Below, piece by piece: positions 16,870 to 25,087 of a stretch of DNA of 64,000 nt (the stretch's first letter is position 1; every line of letters starts with the position of its first letter). The translations under genes and the position numbers were made by a program. This DNA is from Mangrovicoccus sp. HB161399 (GTDB lineage Bacteria > Pseudomonadota > Alphaproteobacteria > Rhodobacterales > Rhodobacteraceae): assembly GCF_013184745.1 (NCBI RefSeq), contig NZ_JAATVU010000018.1:50694-114693 (forward strand). The letters run 5' to 3'. The notes beneath the pieces are model-generated. The model searched no databases and was not told the origin of the DNA. It saw only the letters and a list, made by a program, of their open reading frames with translations.

Positions 16870-17900
16870 CCGGCGAAGTCCAGCTGCACCTTCATCGCGC
16901 GGCTCTTGTCCGAGGCGGTCTCGAAGGCCGCGCCGAACTCTGCCAGCGGCATCGTGTCGGTCAGCAGGAAGCCCGGATCGATCCGTCCGTCCCGCATCAT
17001 CGCGACCGCCACGGCGAACTCCTCGTGGAACCGGAAGGATCCGCGGATCTCCAGCTCCTTGGCGATGACGGGCAGGATCGGCAGGGTCATTTCTCCCGAC
17101 ATGCCGAGCTGGACGATCACGCCGCGCGGCGCCAGCGCGCCGATTCCGGCAGCCAGGGCCGCGGCCGCGCCAGAACATTCGAAGAGCACGTCGAAGCTGC
17201 CCTTGCCGCGGCTGTCCTCCGCCAGCGCGTCCCGGTCGGCGGCGGTGTTCAGCAGCCGCGCCGCCCCGGCCTGTTCCGCGAAGCCGAGCGCCCGGTCGGC
17301 GACATCGACCGCGGTGATCTCTCCGGCGCCCGCGGCACGGGCGGCGAGGATGGCGAGCACCCCGATCGGCCCGCAGCCGGTGACCAGCACGCGGCGGCCC
17401 AGGAGGTCCCCCGCCCGCCGCACGGCGTGCAGCGCGACCGAAAGCGGCTCGGCCATGGCGGCGCGGGCGGCGTCCAGCCCCCCGGCCGGAACGCATTGCG
17501 ACGCCAGCGCCACGATTTCCTGCCGGAAGGCGCCCTGGATATGCGGGAAGGGCATGGCCGAGCCGTAGAATCGCATGTTCTCGCACTGGTTCGGCAGGCC
17601 CTTCAGGCAATGGCGGCAGGCACCGCAGGGACGCGAGGGCGAGACCGCCACCAGGTCGCCGGCCGCCAGCCCGGAAACGCCCGCGCCCAGTTCCGCGACC
17701 TCGGCCGCGATTTCGTGGCCCAGGATCATCGGCTCGCGCAGCGTGACCGCGCCGAAGCCGCCATGGTTGTAGTAGTGCAGGTCCGATCCGCAGATCCCGC
17801 CGCGGCGGACCCGCAGCAGGACCTCGCCCGGCCCGGGCGGCCCGGCCTCGCAGTCCGCCAGCCGCAGATCCCTCGCCCCGTGGGCATAGAGCGCCTTCAT
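16866..17900 (-). CDS. idnD: L-idonate 5-dehydrogenase-like zinc alcohol dehydrogenase
   Basis: A 344-residue medium-chain zinc dehydrogenase. Catalytic zinc ligands are Cys37, His62 and Glu63, and the structural zinc cysteines are 92, 95, 98 and 106. The stretch HYYNHGGFG and LREPMILGHE are typical of L-idonate 5-dehydrogenase, which oxidises L-idonate to 5-keto-gluconate. A Met at 17978 is rejected because the Met at 17900 has a GGGAGGAC ribosome-binding site and gives family length. It is first in the minus-strand operon and divergent from the idnO-like gene, with GntR site B between them; this pairing strengthens the call. Confidence 0.85.
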   Translation of the reverse strand: MKALYAHGARDLRLADCEAGPPGPGEVLLRVRRGGICGSDLHYYNHGGFGAVTLREPMILGHEIAAEVAELGAGVSGLAAGDLVAVSPSRPCGACRHCLKGLPNQCENMRFYGSAMPFPHIQGAFRQEIVALASQCVPAGGLDAARAAMAEPLSVALHAVRRAGDLLGRRVLVTGCGPIGVLAILAARAAGAGEITAVDVADRALGFAEQAGAARLLNTAADRDALAEDSRGKGSFDVLFECSGAAAALAAGIGALAPRGVIVQLGMSGEMTLPILPVIAKELEIRGSFRFHEEFAVAVAMMRDGRIDPGFLLTDTMPLAEFGAAFETASDKSRAMKVQLDFAG

Positions 17901-17964
17901 GTCCGTCCTCCCGTGCCGCCCGCTCCTCTGCAGGCATGCGCCATGCGCCCTTGCATCGGGCGCT

Positions 17965-17980
17965 AAATGGTATACCATTT
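17965..17980. promoter_or_regulatory. GntR operator site B
   Basis: Perfect 16-bp palindrome AAATGGTATACCATTT in the 128-bp divergent region between the idnD-like (start 17900) and idnO-like (start 18029) genes, centred 72 and 57 bp from their starts. Confidence 0.87.
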
Positions 17981-18028
17981 TCTAGGCACAACAGCCGCGG
18001 CTTGTCAAAAGCCATTACGGGAGGGGAC

Positions 18029-18790
18029 ATGAAACTCTTTGATCTGAGCGGGCGCCGGGCGCTCGTGACCGGGTCCTCCATGGGGATCGGGATGGCGCTG
18101 GCGCGCGGCCTGGCCGAGGCCGGGGCCGCGCTGGTCCTGAACGCGCGCAATGCCGAACGCCTGGAGGAGGCCGCAGGGACCCTGCGCGCCGAAGGCCACG
18201 AGGTCGCGACGCTGCCCTTCGACGTGACCCATCACGAGGGCGTCCGCGCTGCGGTGGACGGGTTCGAGGAGGCCGTCGGACCGATCGACATCCTCGTCAA
18301 CAATGCCGGGATGCAGCACCGCACGCCGCTCCAGGACTTCCCCGCGGACGCGTTCGAGCGGCTGCTGCAGACCAACATCGCCTCGGTCTTCCATGTCGGC
18401 CAGGCCTGCGCGCGGCACATGATCTCCCGCGGCGAGGGGCGGATCATCAACATCGCCAGCGTGCAGACCGCGCTGGCCCGGCCGGGCATCGCGCCCTACA
18501 CCGCGACCAAAGGGGCGGTGGCGAACCTGACCAAGGGCATGGCGACCGACTGGGCGCCGCTGGGGCTGAACTGCAACGCCATCGCGCCGGGCTATTTCGA
18601 CACGCCGCTGAACGCCGCGCTGGTCGCGGATCCCGAGTTCAGCGCCTGGCTTGCGAAGCGCACGCCGCAGGGCCGCTGGGGCAGGATCGAGGAACTGGTC
18701 GGCGCCGCCGTCTTCCTGTCCGCCCCGGCCTCGAGCTTCGTCAACGGCCACACCCTCTTCGTCGACGGCGGCATCACCGCCTGCCTGTGA
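18029..18790 (+). CDS. idnO: gluconate 5-dehydrogenase (5-keto-D-gluconate reductase), SDR family
   Basis: A 253-residue classical SDR with TGSSMGIG at 14-21, NNAGMQHRTPLQDF, and catalytic YTATK. The NNAGMQHR...L segment and the length (E. coli IdnO has 254) are typical of gluconate 5-dehydrogenase, which reduces 5-keto-gluconate to D-gluconate with NAD(P)H. Together with the divergent idnD-like gene this makes the two-step L-idonate to D-gluconate conversion. The ribosome-binding site is GGGAGGGG. The downstream GarR-like gene starts 20 bp later. Confidence 0.87.
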   Translation: MKLFDLSGRRALVTGSSMGIGMALARGLAEAGAALVLNARNAERLEEAAGTLRAEGHEVATLPFDVTHHEGVRAAVDGFEEAVGPIDILVNNAGMQHRTPLQDFPADAFERLLQTNIASVFHVGQACARHMISRGEGRIINIASVQTALARPGIAPYTATKGAVANLTKGMATDWAPLGLNCNAIAPGYFDTPLNAALVADPEFSAWLAKRTPQGRWGRIEELVGAAVFLSAPASSFVNGHTLFVDGGITACL

Positions 18791-18810
18791 ACCCGCGGAA
18801 GGAGACCCCC

Positions 18811-19728
18811 ATGAGCGGCAAGGAAACCATCGGCTTCATCGGCGTCGGTCCGATGGGCCACGGCATGGCCTCGAACATCCTGAAGGCGGGCCATCCGCTG
18901 GTGGTCAAGGGCAACCGCAACCGCGCGCCGGTGGAGGACCTGCTGGCGCAGGGCGCCACCGAGGCCGCCAGCCCGCGCGCGATGGCGGAGGCCTGCAGCA
19001 TCGTCCATCTCTGCCTGTCGAACAGCGACCAGGTGGAGGCGGCGGTCCGCGGCGCGGACGGCATCCTCGCCTCCGGGCGCGCGGGACTGACGGTAATCGA
19101 CTGCTCCACCTCGAATCCAGTCTCGACCGCGGCGCTGGCGGCGGAGCTGGAGGCGGCGGGCATGGTGCTGGTCGACGCGCCGCTGGGCCGCACTCCGAAG
19201 GAGGCCGAGGCCGGCACGCTGGACGCGATGGTCGGCGCCTCTGACGAGGTCTTCGCCCGCGTGAAGCCGGTCATCGAGTGCTGGGCAGGAAACATCAGCC
19301 ATGTCGGCCCGACCGGCGCGGGCCACAAGATGAAGCTGGTGATGAACTTCATCTCGATGGGCTATGCCGCGCTCTACGGCGAGGCGGTGGTGATGGCGGC
19401 CAAGGTCGGGCTGCCGCCCGCGGCGGTGCGGCAGGTGATCGGCTCGTCGCGGCTGTCGAACGGCTTCTTCGAGACCTTCATGAAATACGCCGTCGACCGC
19501 GACCGCAATGCCCATGTCTTCTCGATCGCCAACGCCTCGAAGGACGTGCGCTATGCAGCGGCGATGGCGGCGGATGCGGATGTCGTCAACATCATGGGCG
19601 CGGCAGTGAAGCACTATTTCACGCATGCCGAGGCAACCGGACGCGGGGCGGACTACGTGCCGATGATGACAGACATCATCGGCGCGCTGAACGGCGTGGA
19701 CATGGAGTCCGAGGCCTCCAAGTGCTAG
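18811..19728 (+). CDS. beta-hydroxyacid dehydrogenase (3-hydroxyisobutyrate / tartronate-semialdehyde reductase family)
   Basis: A 305-residue NAD-binding protein with GVGPMGHG at 11-18, the substrate loop DAPLGRTPKEAEAG (the usual SGG is replaced by GRT) and the catalytic Lys region GHKMKLVMNF. The altered substrate loop sets it apart from ordinary GarR and GlxR, so the substrate is probably another hydroxyacid. It is co-transcribed with the idnO-like gene. The Met at 18811, with GGAAGGAG upstream, is preferred over a GTG at 18787 that overlaps the previous stop. Confidence 0.85.
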   Translation: MSGKETIGFIGVGPMGHGMASNILKAGHPLVVKGNRNRAPVEDLLAQGATEAASPRAMAEACSIVHLCLSNSDQVEAAVRGADGILASGRAGLTVIDCSTSNPVSTAALAAELEAAGMVLVDAPLGRTPKEAEAGTLDAMVGASDEVFARVKPVIECWAGNISHVGPTGAGHKMKLVMNFISMGYAALYGEAVVMAAKVGLPPAAVRQVIGSSRLSNGFFETFMKYAVDRDRNAHVFSIANASKDVRYAAAMAADADVVNIMGAAVKHYFTHAEATGRGADYVPMMTDIIGALNGVDMESEASKC

Positions 19729-20123
19729 CCGCCGCGGCCCTCCCGAAGTCCCGGCTGGGCGATCGCCGGAACCGCGGGCGGGGACGGCGCGCCCTCGCCG
19801 GGAGGAATGCCGCACCGGGGCGCCCGGACTTCCGGCGCGGAGGCGCCGCGCAGGGCCCGTGCCCGTCCGCGGTCCGGCAGCGGCATGGCGGCGAAGGCCC
19901 GTCCGCGGCACCCGGCCCGCTCTGCTTGTCCTGCCGGAACCGTCGGCAGCGGCCATCCACGACGGTGTGCCCTGCCAACTGCAGCCTTTCCGGGCAGGAC
20001 CGCACCGGCTCTGCGGATGGCGCGCCGGGCCTGCCTTGCCGGGGCAGGACGGCGGCCCCCACGGCATCCTTTCGCAAGCGCCGGCAGGGCGGCCCCCGCC
20101 AGCGCCCGGGATAGGCGGATCCG
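19729..20123. other. GC-rich spacer between convergent genes
   Basis: 395 bp between the stops of the GarR-like and RraA-like genes. It contains several short GC-rich inverted repeats (for example the CCTGCC...GGCAGG type near 20028-20050) but no T-tract terminator and no convincing gene. Confidence 0.5.
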
Positions 20124-20819
20124 CTAGATCCAGACGGTCTGCGGCCCGTCGATGATGTGGTCGATGGCGGCAAGCGAGGTCGCGCCGGCCTCGACCGCGG
20201 CCTCGGTCCCGGCCTCCAGTTCCTTCACCGATTCCAGCGCCGCGATCGCCGCGTCGATCCGGTCGAAGGGCACCACCACCACGCCGTCCCGGTCGGCGAC
20301 GATCATGTCGCCGGTTTCCACCTGGCGGCCGCCGATCATCAGCGGCCCGCCGACCTTGCCCGGCCCCTTCGCCGAGGGCGAGGCCGGGTTCAGCCCGCTG
20401 CACCAGACCGGCAGCCCGACCCCGATCAGCGCCGCGTAGTCGCGCAGCGGCCCGTCCGTGATGAAGCCCGCGGCCCCGGCATTGCGGGTCATGCCGACCA
20501 CCAGGTCGCCGGCCGCCGCGCAGCCCTGGTAGCCGCCCACCCCGGCCATCAGGATGTCGCCCGGCTGCAGCACGCGCAGCGCCGCCACCGTCGCCAGCAG
20601 GTCGCCCGCCCAGTTCTCGGCGGTGAGCGCCGGCCCGACGGCATGGGCGGGAATGTCGCGGCCCAGCCCGGGCGGCGCGATCGCGGTGTCGAGCGTGCCG
20701 GTGCCGCCCATCGCATCCGCGACGAAACTGGCGGGCACCCCGCGGAAGGCGTCGATCTGCGCCTGGGCCGGGCGGCGGACCGGGCGGCGGATGGTCAGGA
20801 GCGGCGGGGTTTCCAGCAT
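20124..20819 (-). CDS. RraA-fold protein, possible 4-hydroxy-2-oxoacid aldolase
   Basis: A 231-residue protein of the RraA-like fold. The conserved region AGDLVVGMTRNAGAAGFITDGPLRD (about residues 110-134) holds the metal and substrate residues (Gly-Asp, Arg, Asp-Gly, Arg-Asp) of 4-hydroxy-4-methyl-2-oxoglutarate aldolase and oxaloacetate decarboxylase relatives. It is not a menaquinone methyltransferase despite old database names. It follows azlD by 10 bp in an operon controlled by GntR site C, which suggests retro-aldol cleavage of a sugar-acid-derived 4-hydroxy-2-oxoacid. That role is inferred. Confidence 0.78.
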   Translation of the reverse strand: MLETPPLLTIRRPVRRPAQAQIDAFRGVPASFVADAMGGTGTLDTAIAPPGLGRDIPAHAVGPALTAENWAGDLLATVAALRVLQPGDILMAGVGGYQGCAAAGDLVVGMTRNAGAAGFITDGPLRDYAALIGVGLPVWCSGLNPASPSAKGPGKVGGPLMIGGRQVETGDMIVADRDGVVVVPFDRIDAAIAALESVKELEAGTEAAVEAGATSLAAIDHIIDGPQTVWI

Positions 20820-20829
20820 GTCGTTCTCC

Positions 20830-21159
20830 TCAGAACAGGGTCTCCAGGGCGCGCAATCCATAGAAGGCGCCCATTCCGGCAAGGATCGCGCCGATCACGC
20901 TGATCCTCATTCCGGCTGCGAAAGCGATAGCCCCCGCAGCCACTCGGATCCAGTCGGTCTGGCCGCCGGTCGCGGCGGGCCAGAGCAGCATCGGCGTCAC
21001 CAGCGCCGGAAAGACCGAAATGCCGACATAGCGCAGGTGCAGGAGCAGCCATTCCGGCAGTTCGCTGCGGCCGAGAAAGCCGAGGAAGGAAAACCGGATC
21101 AGGAAGGTGCCGGCGCCCAGCAGGACGGTCAGCAGCCAGAAATCGCCCGTTTCGATCAT
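20830..21159 (-). CDS. azlD: AzlD-family small membrane protein
   Basis: A 109-residue protein with four hydrophobic segments, typical of AzlD, the small partner of the AzlCD exporter (branched-chain amino acids in the founding case). Its start overlaps the azlC stop by 4 bp. In this operon the exported compound is more likely connected with sugar-acid metabolism; the sequence cannot show this. Confidence 0.85.
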   Translation of the reverse strand: MIETGDFWLLTVLLGAGTFLIRFSFLGFLGRSELPEWLLLHLRYVGISVFPALVTPMLLWPAATGGQTDWIRVAAGAIAFAAGMRISVIGAILAGMGAFYGLRALETLF

Positions 21160-21881
21160 GCGGCGGCCCTCCGCTTCAGCCAGAGTTCCGTCTGCACCCC
21201 GGCCACCATCGCGGCGAGCGCGGCAGCGAAGAGCCCCAGCGACCAGGGCAGCCCGTGGAACAGGATCGCCGCCGCCACCGAGACACAGGCCGCCGCCACA
21301 TGCGCGGCGCTGCGCAAGAGCGGCGCGGAAAGCGCGATGAAGCAGACGGGGGCGGCGAAATCGAGCTCCAGCGAGGCCGGGACCAAGTTGCCCGCAAGCG
21401 CGCCGACCAGGGTGAAGCCGTACCAGAACGGGCAGATCAGCATCATGCAGCCCATGTAGTAGGCGACCTTCTCGGCGCGGGACATGCCGGGCTCGTCCTC
21501 GTAGGTGCGCGCGGCCACGGCAAAGGCCTGGTCGACCATCAGATAGGCCATCAGCGCGCGCATCCCCAGCGGCGCATGGCCCAGATGCGGCACCAGCGCG
21601 GCGGAATACATCGCCATGCGCAGGTTCACCACCAGCGCGGCGGCCAGCGCGGCGAAGACCGGCGCCTGGTCCTGCAGCAGCGCGACGGCGGTGAACTGCG
21701 AGGCCCCGGCGATCACTAGCACCGCCATGGACATGGTCTGCAGCACGTCCAGACCGGCATCGCGCGCGACCACGCCGAACAGCATCGAGAAGGGCACGAC
21801 GATCAGGATGAAGGGCGCGCAGTCCCTGTAGCCGCGCCAGAAGGCACGGCCGGGCTGCCCGCCTGCAGCGGATTGGGTCAT
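21156..21881 (-). CDS. azlC: AzlC-family exporter large subunit
   Basis: A 241-residue inner-membrane protein with the AzlC hallmark GASQFTAVAL near residue 61 and the NLRMAMYSAAL segment. With AzlD it forms an exporter. The start at 21881 (MTQSAAGG) gives family length; an in-frame Met far upstream lies beyond the operator. It is first in the minus-strand azlC-azlD-rraA operon, divergent from the XylD-like dehydratase gene, with GntR site C 45-54 bp upstream. Confidence 0.87.
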   Translation of the reverse strand: MTQSAAGGQPGRAFWRGYRDCAPFILIVVPFSMLFGVVARDAGLDVLQTMSMAVLVIAGASQFTAVALLQDQAPVFAALAAALVVNLRMAMYSAALVPHLGHAPLGMRALMAYLMVDQAFAVAARTYEDEPGMSRAEKVAYYMGCMMLICPFWYGFTLVGALAGNLVPASLELDFAAPVCFIALSAPLLRSAAHVAAACVSVAAAILFHGLPWSLGLFAAALAAMVAGVQTELWLKRRAAA

Positions 21882-21925
21882 GGACTCGACGCTCCTCCCA
21901 AAGGCCAAATTTGTCCCTTGCTTTT

Positions 21926-21935
21926 TGGTATACCA
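21926..21935. promoter_or_regulatory. GntR operator site C
   Basis: Core palindrome TGGTATACCA flanked by TTT on both sides, so symmetry is limited to 10 bp. It lies between azlC (start 21881) and the XylD-like gene (start 22016). Confidence 0.8.
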
Positions 21936-22015
21936 TTTCGCATGACTGTCAAAGGCGGAGAGTTGCCGGAGCGCGGAAAATGCGCCGGCCCCGCCGGTCC
22001 GGAGGAGACAGCGAC

Positions 22016-23797
22016 ATGGGCGACACCCGCGCCAACAAGCGATTCCGCTCGCAGGAATGGTTCGACAACCCAAACAATCCCGGCATGACGGCACTCTATG
22101 TCGAGCGCTACCAGAACCAGGGATTCACCCGCGGCGAGCTGCAGGGCGACCGCCCCGTCATCGGCATCGCCCAGACCGGAAGCGACCTCGCGCCCTGCAA
22201 CAAGATCCACATCTTCCTGATGGACCGGATCAAGGCGGGCATCCGCGACGCGGGCGGCATCCCGATGGAATTCCCGGTCCATCCGATCCAGGAAACCGGC
22301 AAGCGGCCCACGGCGGCGCTCGACCGCAACCTGTCCTATCTGGGCCTCGTCGAGGTGCTGCACGGCTATCCGATCGACGGCGTCGTGCTGACCACCGGCT
22401 GCGACAAGACCACGCCCGCGATGCTGATGGGCGCGGCCACAGTCGACATTCCGGCGATCGCGCTCAATGGCGGGCCGATGCTGGACGGCTGGTGGAAGGG
22501 CAAGCGTGCGGGCTCGGGCACGATCATCTGGGAAAGCCGCCGGCTGCTGGCCGAGGGCGAGATCGACTATGACGAGTTCATGAGCCGGGTCTGCGCCTCC
22601 GCGCCCTCGCTCGGGCATTGCAACACGATGGGCACCGCCTCGACGATGAACGCCATGGCCGAGGCGCTCGGGATGACGCTGACCGGCAGCTCGGCGATTC
22701 CGGCGCCGTTCCGCGAGCGGATGAACATGGCCTACGAGACCGGCAAGCGCATCGTCGGCATGGTCCTCGAGGATCTGAAGCCGTCGGACATCATGACCCG
22801 CGCGGCCTTCGAGAATGCCATCAAGGTGAACTCGGCCATCGGCGGGTCCACGAACGCGCCGCCGCACCTGCAGGCCATCGCCCGCCATGTCGGCGTCGAG
22901 CTGCATGTCACCGACTGGCAGACCGTCGGCTATGACGTGCCCCTTCTGGTGAACATGCAGCCCGCCGGGACCTATCTGGGCGAAAGCTTCTTCCGCGCGG
23001 GCGGCGTGCCTGCGGTGATGGGCGAGATGCGCAAGGCCGGGCTGCTCCATGACGGCGCGATGACGGCCTCGGGCAAGACCGTGGCCGAGGCGCTGGAGGG
23101 CTGGGAAAGCCAGGATCCGGACGTCATCCTCACCGTGGCAGAGCCGCTGCGCCCGCATGCCGGGTTCAAGGTGCTCTCGGGCAATCTCTTCGATTCGGCG
23201 CTGATGAAGACCAGCGTGATCTCCGAGGATTTCCGCGCCCGCTACCTGTCCGAACCGGGCAGCGAGGGCATCTACGAGGCCCGCGCCGTGGTCTTCGAAG
23301 GGCCGGAGGACTACCACGACCGGATCAACGATCCGTCCCTTGGCATCGACGACCGGACGATCCTGTTCATCCGCGGCGTCGGCTGCGTCGGCTATCCCGG
23401 CTCGGCGGAGGTGGTGAACATGCAGCCGCCGGATGCGGTGCTGAAGCAGGGCATCCACCACCTGCCCACCGTCGGCGACGGGCGGCAGTCGGGCACTTCG
23501 GAAAGCCCCTCGATCCTCAACGCCTCGCCCGAGGCAGTGGTCGGCGGTGGGCTCGCCCATCTGAGGACCGGCGACACGGTGCGGCTCGACCTCAATGCCA
23601 GCCGCATGGATGCGCTTGTCGAGCCCGGGGAATGGCAGGCGCGCATCGACGCCTGGGAAGCTCCCGAGATCCGCAGCCAGACGCCCTGGCAGGAAATCTA
23701 CCGCCGCCATGTCGGACAGCTGGCCGATGGCGGCTGCCTGGAGCTGGCGACGGCCTACCAGAAGGTCCGCAACGACCTGCCGCGCGACAACCACTGA
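22016..23797 (+). CDS. sugar-acid dehydratase, XylD-like (IlvD/Edd family)
   Basis: A 593-residue IlvD/Edd-family dehydratase. The three Fe-S-cluster cysteines are Cys61 (APCNKIH), Cys129 (TTGCDKTTP) and Cys202 (GHCNTMGT). Long stretches such as GIPMEFPVHPI and RPTAALDRNLSYLGLVE strongly recall Caulobacter D-xylonate dehydratase XylD and L-arabonate dehydratase. The reaction is pentonate to 2-keto-3-deoxypentonate plus water. The start is set by GGAGGAGA just upstream. Together with the XylB-like and XylX-like genes of the idnD operon this supplies most of a Weimberg-type route. D-xylonate versus L-arabonate cannot be settled here. Confidence 0.9.
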   Translation: MGDTRANKRFRSQEWFDNPNNPGMTALYVERYQNQGFTRGELQGDRPVIGIAQTGSDLAPCNKIHIFLMDRIKAGIRDAGGIPMEFPVHPIQETGKRPTAALDRNLSYLGLVEVLHGYPIDGVVLTTGCDKTTPAMLMGAATVDIPAIALNGGPMLDGWWKGKRAGSGTIIWESRRLLAEGEIDYDEFMSRVCASAPSLGHCNTMGTASTMNAMAEALGMTLTGSSAIPAPFRERMNMAYETGKRIVGMVLEDLKPSDIMTRAAFENAIKVNSAIGGSTNAPPHLQAIARHVGVELHVTDWQTVGYDVPLLVNMQPAGTYLGESFFRAGGVPAVMGEMRKAGLLHDGAMTASGKTVAEALEGWESQDPDVILTVAEPLRPHAGFKVLSGNLFDSALMKTSVISEDFRARYLSEPGSEGIYEARAVVFEGPEDYHDRINDPSLGIDDRTILFIRGVGCVGYPGSAEVVNMQPPDAVLKQGIHHLPTVGDGRQSGTSESPSILNASPEAVVGGGLAHLRTGDTVRLDLNASRMDALVEPGEWQARIDAWEAPEIRSQTPWQEIYRRHVGQLADGGCLELATAYQKVRNDLPRDNH

Positions 23798-23807
23798 GGA
23801 ACGAGAC

Positions 23808-24542
23808 ATGCCATCCATCATCATCACCGGTGCCGGCAGCGGCATCGGCCGTGCCACCGCCCGCGCCTTCCTGGAGGCCGGCTGGGACGTGGCTCTGGCC
23901 GGGCGCCGCAGGGAAACTCTGGAGGAAACCGCCGGTGGCCATGGCAAGGCGCTGATCCTGCCCTGCGACGTGACCGACGAGGCCTCGACCGACGCGGCTT
24001 TCGACGGCGCGGCGGCGCAATGGGGCCATCTCGACGCGCTCTTCAACAATGCCGGCGTCTCGCTGAAGGGCGCGCCGATCGACGAGATTCCGGTCGATGA
24101 CTGGCGCAACCTGATCGACGTGAACCTGACCGGCGCCTTCATCGCGGCGCGCGCGGCCTTCCGGATCATGCGGCACCAGGACCCGCAGGGCGGGCGGATC
24201 ATCAACAACGGATCGGTCTCGGCCTATGTCCCGCGCTGGGGCTCGGCGGCCTACACGGCGTCGAAGCACGCGGTGCTGGGCCTGACCAAGACGGTCTCGC
24301 TCGACGGGCGGCCCTTCAACATCGCCTGCGGCCAGATCGACATCGGCAACACCCTGACCGACATGGCCGAGAAGATGACCAAGGGCGTGCCGCAGGCCGA
24401 CGGTTCCATCGCGGTGGAGCCGGTGATGGATGTCTCGAACGTGGCGAAATCGGTGCTTCACATGGCGTCGCTGCCGCTCGAGGCAAATGTCCAGGTCATG
24501 ACGGTAATGGCCACCGCCATGCCCTATGTCGGCCGGGGCTGA
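23808..24542 (+). CDS. SDR-family oxidoreductase
   Basis: A 244-residue classical SDR: cofactor motif TGAGSGIG at residues 7-14, NNAGVS, and catalytic YTASK. It lacks a recognisable substrate signature. Located 10 bp after the XylD-like dehydratase and presumably co-transcribed from GntR site C, it may oxidise a sugar or 2-keto-3-deoxy-sugar acid. Relatives are usually annotated only as SDR. It ends before a 545-bp non-coding spacer. Confidence 0.82.
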   Translation: MPSIIITGAGSGIGRATARAFLEAGWDVALAGRRRETLEETAGGHGKALILPCDVTDEASTDAAFDGAAAQWGHLDALFNNAGVSLKGAPIDEIPVDDWRNLIDVNLTGAFIAARAAFRIMRHQDPQGGRIINNGSVSAYVPRWGSAAYTASKHAVLGLTKTVSLDGRPFNIACGQIDIGNTLTDMAEKMTKGVPQADGSIAVEPVMDVSNVAKSVLHMASLPLEANVQVMTVMATAMPYVGRG

Positions 24543-25087
24543 GGACCGTTCATCGGGCCCTCCTCCCGGAGGCTATGAGCGGGCGGTCCCAAGGCGGCGT
24601 GGATTTCCGGGGGACCGCCGGTCGCCCGGGACGGGCTCGGAGAGCGGAGCGCCACGCGCCGGCCTCCGTGCCCCCGGACTCCGGTCCTGCGCTTGCATCG
24701 AGACGGGCCGCCTCAGCCAGGTCCGGCAATCCTGCGTCGGCCGGTTCGCCCTCCGATGGGGAACTGGATAGGACCTCAGCGCATCGACCGGCCGCACGGC
24801 AAGCTGCGCGCGCAGGCAGCAGGGGCCGCCAAGCCGGATCGCTACGCGAGCCTTTGCGCATTACCCTGGCGGGGGCGCCATCGAGCGCCCGCCGACGGAA
24901 CGCCGAGGCAGAACCTGACAGGCACCACGCGCGGGGGGGGGCTGCGCCAGGAGTACGGGACGCACGCCCCGGGCGCTGTCGGCTCCGCCGCGCGGCAGCC
25001 CATTGCGGGACGCCCGCCGGACACCGTTTCACGGCCATTGCGGACCCGGCGGTCTTTCCGTGCCTCGGGCGCGCGACCCCTGGCTGT
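24543..25087. other. GC-rich spacer between convergent genes
   Basis: 545 bp between the SDR gene and the EamA gene, both ending here. It includes a run of nine G at 24933-24941 and many short GC inverted repeats. No ribosome-binding site, gene family or strong intrinsic terminator was recognised. Confidence 0.5.

Noticed and set aside
20124..20819. Menaquinone methyltransferase or RNase E inhibitor as function of the RraA-fold gene.
   Set aside because: These are legacy names for the fold; residues match the aldolase/decarboxylase branch and no menaquinone genes are near.
24933..24941. A run of nine G as possible phase-variable tract.
   Set aside because: It lies in a spacer with no gene or clear promoter to switch, so no phase-variation role is supported.
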